NCBI RefSeq assembly: GCF_040869045.1 | Contig: NC_090319.1 | Coordinates: forward strand, 396,858,851-396,922,850 | Direction of reading: 5' to 3' | Source: Eurosta solidaginis | Taxonomy: Eukaryota; Arthropoda; Insecta; Diptera; Tephritidae | DNA length: 64,000 nt | Shown: positions 1 to 9,170 of the stretch, one piece after another | How the letters are laid out: each line of letters starts with the position of its first letter | How positions within the stretch are numbered: position 1 is the stretch's first letter | Translations under genes and position numbers: made by a program | The notes under the pieces: generated by a model | Databases searched by the model: none | Told to the model about the DNA's origin: nothing | What the model saw: only the letters and a program-made list of their open reading frames with translations

Positions 1-141
1 TTTTGAAAGACAATATTTTACAATTGAAAAACAAAAATTAACAAGAACAAAAAAATTCAATTTATTTAAAGTAGGTACATTTAAAGTTGAATATAAATAT
101 AACCCTACAAATAGGCCCTAGGTACTAGTCATCACACTCCT
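1..141. other. AT-rich flank of the first LINE
   Basis: No gene is seen. The last part (about 119-141) carries a short motif (GGTACTAGTCATCACACTCC) that recurs in reverse complement at about 44,212-44,232 beside a MITE. This suggests the LINE landed in a copy of that repeat. Confidence 0.5.
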
Positions 142-144
142 CAG

Positions 145-1539
145 ATTTCAGATCGTGAAACGATTAAATTCAAAATCAAATTACATAAACTATTTCAGAT
201 GAGAACGAAGAGAACAATAATTTCCTGGGAAAATTATACAAGCGACAGCATTGTTAAAGAATTACGACAGCTTAACTACACTGACTTTGAAAATTTGAGC
301 ATCGAAAATAAGGCAACATTCCTATATAATACGCTATCAAGCGCAGTGACCACCCTGACATACTCTAAAGAAGTCAGTGTCAAACTTATGAACAAGTGGT
401 ATGATTTTGAGCTGGCTAACTTAAATAAACGTAAGCTAAATCTTTACAAGATCAGCCTATCCACTGGAGAATGGAGTGAATATTATAGTGCGAAACGCCA
501 ATATAAACGGCTAATTAAGATAAAAAAAGCCAAGTACATCGAAAACAAAATCAACCATAGTGCTGGTGATAGTAAGGTTACGTGGAAAAACTTGAAAAAT
601 TCCATAAGCATGGCTAAAGAAAACAATGGTATTAAAAAAATTAAAATAAACGACCAACTCTACACAGAGGAAAATGAAATAGCGCAATCTTTGAATAACT
701 ATTTCATTGATAGTATATTGGAGATTAGCATGAATATTCCTACTTCTTTTAGTAATGAAGGTACTATAGATGAGCAAAATGGCCCTAATGTTCTTAAGTT
801 TCAGAAAGTATCCACTTCAGAAATAGTTGATATGGTAAGTAAGTTTAAAAATAAATTTGGAGGGAAGAAACTTGTGTCGGAAAGAGTCCTTAAGGACTCC
901 ATTACGTATACAGGTTTTTTCTATTTTCAACTTGTTAATGAGAGCTTAGATAAAGGTCTCGTTCCTAGTTTATGGAAATCTTCTATAGTTGTGCCATTAG
1001 AAAAAGTTAAAAATACCATCAAAGCTGAGGAGATAAGACCTATTAACACGTTACAATGTGATGAAAAAATTTTGGAAACAGTGGTAAAAAATCAGCTGGT
1101 AAAATATTTAGAAGATAATGTAATTATTATACCTCAACAATCTGGTTTTCGAAAGAAACATTCCTGTGAAAGTGCTTTGAATTTGGTTGTAGCTAACTGG
1201 AAAGAAGACTTAAGCAGGAAAAACACATATTTAGCTGTGTTTTTGGATTTAAAACGTGCATTCGAGACGATCGACCAAAATTTAATGCTGAAAAAGCTTT
1301 CTTACATTGGCGTTTCTGGTATAGAACTAAAATGGTTTCAATACTTCCTAATTAACAGATACCAAAGAACAGTGATTGGAACGTCCGTATCGGATAAAAG
1401 GGAGGTACCTGTTGGTCTACCTCAAGGGTCTGTGCTGGCACACATACTATTCAATATATATATTAATAATATAACTAGCTCCATTAAGCACTGTGAAATA
1501 AAATTGTTTGCTGATGATAAGTGGGAACAATATTACTGA
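145..1539 (+). pseudogene. LINE ORF2, endonuclease end plus RT fingers/palm (part 1)
   Basis: This encodes the N-terminal part of a non-LTR reverse transcriptase that would copy LINE RNA at a nicked target. The first ATG of the frame is at 199, but the frame is open upstream and matches endonuclease-to-RT linker sequence, so ATG 199 is not a real start. RT motifs appear in order: a QSGFRKKHSCESAL stretch, VFLDLKRAFETID (catalytic Asp of motif A), GLPQGSVL (motif B) and FADD at 1507-1518 (motif C). Directly after FADD the frame is lost and a stop comes at 1539. A small deletion behind the catalytic Asp pair makes the copy inactive. Confidence 0.85.
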
Positions 1540-2087
1540 AATATATGCTAAGCTGCAAGAAGATCTTAACAGCGTATATGGTTGGTTATGCGTAAACAGA
1601 CTAAAAGTGAATGTCAATAAAACGAAATTTATGGTTATATCTAGACGCAATTTTCAAAACAGTGAGCTACAAAACTTAAATATAAATAACGAACTAATTG
1701 AAAAAGTCAGCACCATAAAATACTTGGGAATAAAAATAGATGATAAGCTGAATTTCAACGAGCACGTGGATTATACGGTAGGAAAAATAGCGAAAAAGTT
1801 ATATTTTACACAACGAACCTGCAAATATTTAAATAGAAGGTATAAAATCATCGTCTACGGATCTATAATCGAACCTCATTTTATTTATTGCCCAACTATA
1901 TTTTTAATCTTGCGAGATAGTCAGATATACAAGCTACAAAAGCAACAGAACAGAGCTATGAGATTCATTCTCAAAAAACGGTATGACACACCTATCAGAG
2001 ACATGTTATGCTCTCTTAATTGGCTTAGCATTAGACAGCAACTTTTTTATTATACCATAAAATTTATTAAAAACATAATAGATGGAA
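1508..2087 (+). pseudogene. LINE ORF2, RT thumb region (part 2, shifted frame)
   Basis: This continues the LINE reverse transcriptase in another frame, overlapping the end of part 1. It contains WLCVNRLKVNVNKTKFMVIS and YLGIKIDDKLNF stretches, typical of the RT thumb in Jockey/CR1-type LINEs. The frame formally runs to 2,110, but the last codons belong to the element inserted at 2,088. The true continuation is at 3,347-3,579. Confidence 0.8.
2073..2087. repeat. Left target-site duplication of the nested retroelement
   Basis: The 15-mer ACATAATAGATGGAA matches ACATAATAGAAGGAA at 3,332-3,346 with one mismatch. The two copies bracket the insertion inside the LINE ORF. Confidence 0.75.
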
Positions 2088-2117
2088 TTGAGCTTAACAC
2101 CGGCTTATAATAATTGA

Positions 2118-2168
2118 ATTGCCTGATGATGATTACGTTAGCGGTTTTCGAAATGGGTCCATCGCAAT
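2118..2168 (+). ncRNA. Hammerhead ribozyme motif, core intact
   Basis: Type I hammerhead layout. Stem I is ATTGC (2118-2122) with GCAAT (2164-2168). The core is CTGATGA (2123-2129) and GAAA, and the predicted cleavage follows the UC dinucleotide at 2162-2163. Stem III is ATGG/CCAT with a minimal loop. Stem II (about 2131-2149) is the weakest helix, with a U/U internal mismatch and a bulge. All invariant core bases are present. Activity is inferred, not shown. Confidence 0.75.
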
Positions 2169-2473
2169 ATGCCAGTAAATGTTTATTTCTTTTCAGTTTC
2201 TCTTAGAAAACATAATAATTGAAATTCAATTATTATAAGCCGGTGTTAAGCTCATGAATTCTTAAATATAAGTATAAACTGAACACACCATTAAACAAAC
2301 ATACATAAATATGTACAACTGAGCCCGAGTTGACAAATCTTCTCATTCGCAACGAAAAAGAACTTCACAAAAACAAATCTATATGGCACACAAATTAATA
2401 TAGAGACAAAATGTCTCAGTTGTGTTGTTAGTGTAGAAATGAGAAAAACTGAATTAAGCATGAAAACAAATTC

Positions 2474-2542
2474 CAGCAGGATGGCCTAGTGGTTAAAGGC
2501 TACTGCATTTTTCACCATGTGATTCATGGTTCGAATCCCGAC
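2474..2542 (+). promoter_or_regulatory. tRNA-like Pol III internal promoter
   Basis: The A box TGGCCTAGTGG (2482-2492) and the B box GGTTCGAATCC (2528-2538) both fit the consensus, with tRNA-like spacing. The acceptor and anticodon stems do not fold as a proper tRNA, so this is a promoter relic of the SINE kind and not a tRNA gene. Confidence 0.7.
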
Positions 2543-2565
2543 TAAACCTTTGATAACATTACAAA

Positions 2566-2616
2566 ATTGCCTAATGATGATTACGTTGGCGGTTTTCGAA
2601 ATGGGTCCATCGCAAT
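2566..2616 (+). ncRNA. Hammerhead ribozyme motif with core mutation
   Basis: Stems I and III are the same as in the copy at 2118, but the core reads CTAATGA at 2571-2577 instead of CTGATGA. The invariant G5 is replaced by A, which should abolish cleavage. Confidence 0.65.
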
Positions 2617-2921
2617 ATGCCAGTAAATGTTTCTTTCTTTTCAGTTTCTCTTAGAAAACATAATAATTGAAATTCAATTATTATAAGCCGGTGTTAAGCT
2701 CATGAATTCTTAAATATAAGTATAAACTGAACACACCATTAAACAAACATACATAAATATGTACAACTGAGCCCGAGTTGACAAAGCTTCTCATTCGCAA
2801 CGAAGAAGAACTTTACAAAAACAAATCTACATGGCACACAAATTAATATAGAGACGAAATGTCTCAATTGTGTTGTTAGTGTAGAAATGAGAAAAACTGA
2901 ATTAAGCATGAAAACAAATAC

Positions 2922-2990
2922 CAGCAGGATGGCCTAGTGGTTAAAGGCTACTGCATTTTTCACCATGTGATTCATGGTTCGAATCCCGGT
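2922..2990 (+). promoter_or_regulatory. tRNA-like Pol III internal promoter, second unit
   Basis: A box at 2930-2940 and B box at 2976-2986, both matching consensus. It lies 448 bp after the first. Confidence 0.7.
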
Positions 2991-3013
2991 GAAACCTTTG
3001 ATAACATTACAAA

Positions 3014-3064
3014 ATTGCCTAATGATGATTACGTTGGCGGTTTTCGAAATGGGTCCATCGCAAT
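3014..3064 (+). ncRNA. Hammerhead ribozyme motif with core mutation, second unit
   Basis: Stem I ATTGC/GCAAT and the GAAA box are kept. The core again reads CTAATGA (G5 to A), so this copy is predicted inactive. Confidence 0.65.
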
Positions 3065-3348
3065 ATGCCAGTAAATGTTTCTTTCTTTTCAGTTTCTCTT
3101 AGAAAACATAATAATTGAAATTCAATTATTATAAGCCGGTGTTAAGCTCATGAATTCTTAAATATAAGTATAAACTGAACACACCATTAAACAAACATAC
3201 ATTAATATGTACAACTTAGTTTCAGTTTCTCTTAGAAAACATAATAATTGAAATTCAATTATTATAAGCCGGTGTTAAGCTCATGAATTCTTAAATATAA
3301 GTATAAACTGAACACACCATTAAACAAACATACATAATAGAAGGAACT

Positions 3349-3579
3349 TTGCCAGCGTATTTGAGGACTAATATAAAATATGTAAAAGATATGCACTCTG
3401 TAAATACCCGTAATGAAAATGATTTTAATCTACCGGCTTATAAAACTGAAGCAGACAAACGTAATCTGTATTATAAAGGTCTTAAATCCTATAATGAACT
3501 ACCGAATGATATTAAATCATGTCATTCCAATAAATTTAAACAAAAATTGTACAATTATTGCAGAACACTACCAATTTAG
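3349..3579 (+). pseudogene. LINE ORF2 C-terminal tail
   Basis: This encodes the last 76 or so residues of the LINE RT protein, separated from the rest by the insertion at 2,088-3,331. Motifs such as LPAYL, NLYYKGLKSYNELP and FKQKLYNY are typical of the C-terminal segment of Jockey/CR1-like RTs. Near-identical copies lie at 7,806-8,036 and 12,819-13,049 in the other 5 kb units. Confidence 0.8.
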
Positions 3580-3936
3580 TGCTGGACAGGCGGGCTTCCA
3601 TAGCATCGATAGAAGTGCAGCGAAACTATACTGCTATGTAGCGCCAATACTTCCAAGCTATTGTACGCATACAAAAAAGGTTGCCGAAGCACATACTGAA
3701 ACGCATCACTCGATTAACTCAGTGCATCGCCGTGCAGATGCTGCCTTCGCGCTTTACTAACATGAGTAAAATGCCTACATACTACACAAGCACAATACTT
3801 TGTTCGCATGATCTGGAAGTAGGACATAGATGTAACTATTCTAGATCGCATCGTCCAGAAGACAATTATAAACATGTAAAATACATTTAAGTAAGGCTTA
3901 GGAAAGCCGTAATAAATAAATACATTACATTACATC
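3580..3936 (+). other. LINE 3' UTR and tail
   Basis: Non-coding sequence follows the ORF stop and ends in an A-rich tail (AATAAATAAATA, then CATTACATTACAT) next to a MITE start. Small open frames here are chance. Confidence 0.6.
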
Positions 3937-4081
3937 AATCTAGGGCGTTGATCAGACAAATAAAAGCGTTGGACGCGTAAAATTTCTATTGATAGTCATA
4001 TATAAGACCAACTGAACCCTAATCAGGTTATGCTACGCCTCACATTTTAAGAAATTTCACGTGCAAAACGCTTTTATTTAA
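3937..4081. mobile_element. MITE fragment (ATCAATCTAGGGCGTTG family)
   Basis: The terminal sequence and body match the complete palindromic MITE at 44,031-44,208. The right terminal repeat is cut off at about 4,081 after CTTTTATTTAATTG. The LINE tail ends exactly at its left end. Confidence 0.6.
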
Positions 4082-4344
4082 TTGTTTTCAATAAAATCGT
4101 TTAACTTAAACATTTTTTTAAGTATTTTATTTTCAAGTTTTTAGTCTTTATTTAATTGCCTATTATTTCTCAATCTATTTAGTTCATTTAGTGACTCATT
4201 ATTACAAGGACTTTCCTGATAATTTGCTACAATCTAAGTTCTCAATACATAATCCTTCCAGAGACTTTACTCGACTCTGCGCCACGTATGCTTGTCCCTC
4301 CTCCAACTCCAAAATATTTTGATGTCACTTCTACCGGACTGTAT

Positions 4345-4625
4345 GTAATATTTGTTCCAAATATGAGCCAAATCGGACATGATAGGTCGCTTTCTATTTA
4401 TGTAGATATGTATTATGTGTTCGAAATATGAGCCGAATCGGAATGCAAATACGATTTTTTCTGAATATCTCGATCTTTGCGGCACCTAGCGGCGATTTTT
4501 TTTTCATAGGTCGCTTTCTATTCTTGTATTATGTGTTCGAAATATGAGGCAAATCGGACGACAAATACGATTTTTGTGAATATCTCGATCCTTGCGCCAC
4601 CTAGCGGCGATTTTTTTCTTATTAT
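4345..4625. repeat. Short tandem repeat, period about 112 bp
   Basis: Two to three units share AAATATGAGCC-AATCGGA, CGATTTTT, TATCTCGATC and CACCTAGCGGCGA. The same family recurs at 8,780, 13,795 and 21,810, and inverted at 43,641-44,031. It is non-coding. Confidence 0.65.
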
Positions 4626-5822
4626 TTCATTGTCATCGGGTTCTAAACTATATTCCAAGTTTCAAGCTTGTAGGGAAGTTACTTAAATTGAGTTGGAGAA
4701 TTTATTAACTTTTTGTAGACTTTATTTATTGTTTTGGATACGTTTTAACTAAGAGATTTATTTTTTGTAGATATGTTTGTAATTTTTTGCGTTTTCTTCT
4801 TTTTTATGAAAATTTCACGATTTTTATGTTAAGGCACCAATAACTGATGCCAATTTATATGGATAAGTTAAATATATACTTATTTGGAATATTCGGACTT
4901 GAGGTCTTCCCAATAATATAAATTAACAGTTTATCCGGTACACTTCCATGCTGCTGAGTAGAGTATCACCCCATATCCGATGCCAGTTCCCATTTCAAGA
5001 TTTGTCACAAAAACGCCTTATATCAGTATTAGTTTGTTGAGCCCCTTATCTAAGAATGGTTTTCATTAACACCCTCCTATGTCAAAATCCATTGAACTTA
5101 TGCTCAGATAGGGAGTTTTTGAAATAAATTTTGAGATAGCGTATTTTTTAATAAAATTCTGACGTACGACATGCTTCAAACAAATGAAAAAAATTGACAG
5201 AATGACCAAACCAACATAACTCTTTATCGATTCTCGACATATGTAGTAGAAAATGAATTATTTCCCTCAAAACCTGTTGGCATTTACAAATTTATTATCA
5301 CTACCAATATACTACTAAAGTTACTTTTCTACTACAATTTTTGCTGAAGGGGATTGAATTATTCGCCGTTTTCCTTACTTCGTAAAAGCAACCCGTCCAG
5401 ATTTTAAAATTTGGGAATGTCAGAGCTCTGTCATCATTGGAGAACAAACCTCTAGTAATTGAATCATGGTTTTTTCCCACTGTTATACTCAAAGCAGTGA
5501 ACAAATAAGACAAGTGTGATATCTTAAGCATAGACGTCAAAATTATAAATAGACACCATCACCTGATTTTCAAAGTTCTATAGTTGCTCATCCTGCTTCT
5601 CTTTCTATCACCCACTGAAAGGAGCCGGCCGAATGTGCCGCCATATTGAGCATCCTATCAAAACGCTAAAAAGTTGTCCTGTCAAGCAGTCGGCGGATAA
5701 GATATCACACTCGTTTTGTACAAAATGGTGTTAACATTGCTCAATTTTGCAATAAATTTCAGTTACACGACAAAAATTTTTTACAAAAAATTGTGTACAA
5801 AACAAGTGTGATATTTTATCCT
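4626..5822. other. AT-rich repeated filler of unit 1
   Basis: No gene or RNA is recognised. The sequence is repeated in units 2 and 3 (9,171-10,505; 21,900-23,265). A stretch at about 5,575-5,660 recurs in reverse complement at about 26,664-26,735, so part of it belongs to a separate dispersed repeat. Confidence 0.5.
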
Positions 5823-6444
5823 CAAACTAACTGACAGGAGCAATCTTGAATGCTTTCTTCGTTATACTCAGTTGAGCAGAGCTCACAGAGTATATTAACT
5901 TTGATTGGATAACGGTTGGTTGTACAGGTATAAAGGAATCGAGATAGATATAGACTTCCATATATCAAAATCATCAGGATCGAAAAAAAATTTGATTGAG
6001 CCATGTCCGCCCGTCCGTCCGTTAACACGATAACTTGAGTAAATTTTGAGGTATCTTGATGAAATTTGGTATGTAGGTTCCTGAGCACTCATCTCAGATC
6101 GCTATTTAAAATGAACAATATCGGACTATAACCACGCCCACTTTTTCGATATCGAAAACCGAAAAAAAGCGATAATTCATTACCAAAGACGGATAAAGCG
6201 ATGAAACTTGGTAGGTGAGTTGAACTTATGACGCAGAATAGAAAATTAGTAAAATTTTTGACAATTGGCGTGGCACCGCCCACTTTTAAAAGAAGGTACT
6301 TTAAAACTTTTGCAAGCTGTAATTTGGCAGTCGTTGAAGATATCATGATGAAATTTGGCAGGAACGTTACTCCTATTACTATATGTAAAGTCAAAATTTA
6401 ACAAAAAATTTAATATCTTTACAGTATATAAGTAAATTATGTCA
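5823..6444. repeat. Dispersed non-coding repeat
   Basis: It contains ATACTCAGTTGAGCAGAGCT, a CCGTCCGTCCGTTAACACG tract and CCACGCCCACTTTTTCGATA. It recurs in units 2 and 3 and extends to 26,640 in unit 3. Apparent open frames on the minus strand are by-products. Confidence 0.55.
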
Positions 6445-6716
6445 ACTGTTTCCAAAATTTTTTCATCACATTGTAACGTGATAATAGGTCTTATCTCCTC
6501 AGCTTTGATGGTATTTTTAACGTTTTCTAATGACACAAATATAGAAGATTTCCATAAACTAGGAACGAGACCTTTATCTAAGCTCTCATTAACAAGTTGA
6601 GAATAGAAAAAACCTGTATACGTTATGGAGCCTTTAACGACTCCTTCCGACACAAGTTTCTTCCCTCCAATTTTATTTTTAAACTTACTTATTATATCAA
6701 CTTTTTCTGAAGTGGA
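6445..6716 (-). pseudogene. Inverted LINE RT fragment
   Basis: The minus strand encodes SITYTGFFYSQLVNES and EEIRPIITLQCDEKILE, matching LINE positions of about 800-1,085 in reverse. It joins the next 5 kb unit at a GA microhomology. It probably formed the breakpoint of the tandem amplification. Confidence 0.8.
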
Positions 6717-7063
6717 CGATGATTACGTTGGCGGTTTTCGAAATGGGTCCATCGCAATATGCCAGTAAATGTTTCTTTCTTTTCAGTTTCTCTTAGAAAA
6801 CATAATAATTGAAATTCAGTTATTATAAGCCGGTGTTAAGCTCATGAATTCTTAAATATAAGTATAAACTGAACACACCATTAAACAAACATACATAAAT
6901 ATGTACAACTGAGCCCGAGTTGACAAAGCTTCTCATTCGCAACGAAGAAGAACTTTACAAAAACAAATCTACATGGCACACAAATTAATATAGAGACAAA
7001 ATGTCTCAATTGTGTTGTTAGTGTAGAAATGAGAAAAACTGAATTAAGCATGAAAACAAATAC

Positions 7064-7132
7064 CAGCAGGATGGCCTAGTGGTTAAAGGCTACTGCATTT
7101 TTCACCATGTGATTCATGGTTCGAATCCCGGT
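7064..7132 (+). promoter_or_regulatory. tRNA-like Pol III internal promoter
   Basis: A box 7072-7082 and B box 7118-7128, both at consensus. Confidence 0.65.
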
Positions 7133-7155
7133 GAAACCTTTGATAATATTACAAA

Positions 7156-7206
7156 ATTGCCTAATGATGATTACGTTGGCGGTTTTCGAAATGGGTCCAT
7201 CGCAAT
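7156..7206 (+). ncRNA. Hammerhead ribozyme motif with core mutation
   Basis: CTAATGA core (G5 to A). The stems and the GAAA box are retained. Confidence 0.6.
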
Positions 7207-7511
7207 ATGCCAGTAAATGTTTCTTTCTTTTCAGTTTCTCTTAGAAAACATAATAATTGAAATTCAATTATTATAAGCCGGTGTTAAGCTCATGAATTCT
7301 TAAATATAAGTATAAACTGGACACACCATTAAACAAACATACATAAATATGTACAACTGGGCCCGAGTTGACAAAGCTTCTCATTCGCAACGAAGAAGAA
7401 CTTTACAAAAACAAATCTACATGGCACACGAATTAATATAGAGACAAAATGTCTCAATTGTGTTGTTAGTATAGAAATGAGAAAAACTGAATTAAGCATG
7501 AAAACAAATAC

Positions 7512-7580
7512 CAGCAGGATGGCCTAGTGGTTAAAGGCTATTGCATTTTTCACCATGTGATTCATGGTTCGAATCCCGGT
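7512..7580 (+). promoter_or_regulatory. tRNA-like Pol III internal promoter
   Basis: A box 7520-7530 and B box 7566-7576. Confidence 0.65.
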
Positions 7581-7603
7581 GAAACCTTTGATAACATTAC
7601 AAA

Positions 7604-7654
7604 ATTGCCTGATGATGATTACGTTGGCGGTTTTCGAAATGGGTCCATCGCAAT
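7604..7654 (+). ncRNA. Hammerhead ribozyme motif, core intact
   Basis: CTGATGA core, GAAA, stem I ATTGC/GCAAT, stem III ATGG/CCAT. Predicted cleavage follows 7649. Confidence 0.75.
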
Positions 7655-7805
7655 ATGCCAGTAAATGTTTCTTTCTTTTCAGTTTCTCTTAGAAAACATA
7701 ATAATTGAAATTCAATTATTATAAGCCGGTGTTAAGCTCATGAATTCTTAAATATAAGTATAAACTGAACACACCATTAAACAAACATACATAATAGAAG
7801 GAACT

Positions 7806-8036
7806 TTGCCAGCGTATTTGAGGACTAATATAAAATATGTAAAAGATATGCACTCTGTAAATATTCGTAATAAAAATGATTTTAATCTTCCGGCTTATAA
7901 AACTGAAGCAGACAAATGTAATCTGTATTATAAAGGTCTTAAATCCTATAATGAACTACCGAATGATATTAAATCATGTCATTCCAATAAATTTAAACAA
8001 AAATTGTACAATTATTGCAGAACACTACCAATTTAG
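7806..8036 (+). pseudogene. LINE ORF2 C-terminal tail, unit 2 copy
   Basis: It is 76 residues long, nearly identical to the copies at 3,349 and 12,819, and differs from the first at only a few residues. It is detached from any RT domain in this unit, so it cannot be a working protein. Confidence 0.8.
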
Positions 8037-8779
8037 TGCTGGACAGGCGGGCTTCCATAGCATCGATAGAAGTGCAGCGAAACTATACTGCTATGTAGCG
8101 CCAAGACTTCCAAGCTCTTGTACGCATACAAAAAAGGTTGCCGAAGCACATACTGAAACGCATCACTCGATTAACTCAGTGCATCGCCGTGCAGATGTTG
8201 CCTTCGCGCTTTACTAACATGCGTAAAATGCCTACATACTACACAAGCACAACACTTTGTTCGCATGATCTGGAAGTCTCCCATCCATAGTACTCCAAGG
8301 TAGGACATAGATGTAACTATTCTAGATTGCATAGTCCAGAAGACAATTATAAACATGTAAAATACATTTAAGTAAGGCTTAGGAAAGCCGTAATAAATAA
8401 ATACATTACATTACATCAATCTAGGGCGTTGATCAGACAAATAAAAGCGTTGGACGCGTAAAATTCCTATTGATAGTCATATATAAGACCAACTGAACCC
8501 TAATCAGGTTATGCTACGCCTCACATTTTTAGAAATTTCACGCTCAAAACGCTTTTATTTAATTGTTTTCAATAAAATCGTTTAACTAAAAAATTTTTTT
8601 TAAGTATTTTATTTTCAAGTTTTTAGTCTTTATTTAATAGCCTATTATTTCTAAATCTTTAGTTCATTTAGTGACTCATTATTACAAAGACTTTACTCGA
8701 CTCTGCGCCACGTATGCTTGTCCCTCCTCCAACTCCAAAATATTTTGATGTCACTTCTACCGGACTGTATGTAATATTT
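8037..8779. other. LINE 3' UTR, MITE fragment and filler, unit 2
   Basis: Counterpart of 3,580-4,345. The LINE tail ends near 8,417, the truncated MITE covers about 8,418-8,565, and AT-rich filler follows. No gene is seen. Confidence 0.55.
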
Positions 8780-9170
8780 GTTCCAAATATGAACCAAATC
8801 GGACATCATAGGTCGCTTTCTATTTATGTATGTATTATGTGTTCCAAATATGGACCAAATCGGACCGCAAATACGATTTTTTTTGAATATCTCGATCTTT
8901 GCGGCACCTAGCAGCGATTTTTTTCATAGCTCGCTTTCTATTCTTGTATTATGTGTTCGAAATATGAGCCAAATCGGTCCACAAATACGATTTTTGTGAA
9001 GATCTCGATCCTTGCGCCACCCAGCGGCGATTTTTTTCATTGGTCGCTTTCTATTCTTGTATGTATTATGTGTTCCAAATATGAGCCAAATCGGACGACA
9101 AATACGATTTTTGTGAATATCTCGATCCTTGCGCCACCTAGCGGCGATTTTTGTCTTATTATTGCATTAT
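8780..9170. repeat. Short tandem repeat, period 112-118 bp
   Basis: Three units, with TGTTC(C/G)AAATATG near 8841, 8953 and 9071. It belongs to the family at 4,345. Confidence 0.65.

Larger units (their letters stand above)
2088..3331 (+). mobile_element. tRNA-promoter/hammerhead tandem retroelement (retrozyme-like), copy 1
   Basis: This non-coding insertion lies inside the LINE RT frame. It consists of head-to-tail units of about 448 bp: hammerhead cleavage positions fall after 2163, 2611 and 3059. Each full unit has a tRNA-like A/B box segment followed about 75 bp later by a hammerhead motif. A third partial unit (about 3,205-3,331) lacks both because of an internal deletion. The right end stops at the same sequence (…ACCATTAAACAAACAT) as the independent copy at 34,326-35,143, so the 3' end is defined. 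The left end (2,088-2,120) is a snap-back copy of internal sequence around 2,222-2,254. Tandem units, hammerheads, flanking duplications and no ORF are the hallmarks of animal retrozymes. The tRNA-like promoter is SINE-like. Confidence 0.75.
142..3938 (+). mobile_element. LINE (non-LTR retrotransposon), truncated at the 5' end, with a nested insertion
   Basis: The reading frame is open from about 142 and starts inside what looks like the end of an endonuclease domain, where an SDR triplet stands in the place of the usual SDH. It then runs through a reverse transcriptase and, after a 1.24 kb insertion (2,088-3,331), resumes with a typical RT C-terminal tail. It ends at 3,579 and is followed by a 3' UTR and an (AATAAATA)/(CATTA)-type tail. 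Jockey/CR1-like affiliation is inferred from the C-terminal motifs and the LPQGSVL and FADD boxes. The 5' end is missing, the usual outcome of incomplete target-primed reverse transcription. Confidence 0.8.
2119..6716. repeat. 5 kb tandem segment, unit 1
   Basis: This is the first of three direct copies of one composite segment: tandem hammerhead element, LINE C-terminus and 3' UTR, MITE fragment, minisatellite, AT-rich filler and an inverted LINE piece. Landmarks recur at 3349/7806/12819. This copy is about 0.4 kb shorter and somewhat more diverged than units 2 and 3. It lacks the block at 9,230-9,385 and the 313-bp internal duplication. Confidence 0.8.
6717..7788 (+). mobile_element. tRNA-promoter/hammerhead tandem retroelement, unit 2 copy
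   Basis: Same element as 2,088-3,331, starting inside the first hammerhead (the CTGAT of the core is lost at the junction). It has two complete tRNA-like/hammerhead units and ends before the ACATAATAGAAGGAA that flanks the LINE tail. Confidence 0.75.

Noticed and set aside
2474..2542. True tRNA genes at the A/B box segments
   Set aside because: The boxes are good but the acceptor, anticodon and T stems do not pair as a tRNA, and the segments recur inside a mobile tandem unit.
5822..6088. Minus-strand open frames with LYLSRFLYTCTTNRYP, also at 10,516, 10,827, 23,267 and 23,577
   Set aside because: They are fragments of a dispersed non-coding repeat, the starts are arbitrary, and several frames are open over the same bases.
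6246..6653. 135-residue minus-strand open frame as a separate gene
   Set aside because: Only its first half is LINE RT sequence. The rest is non-coding repeat joined by rearrangement.
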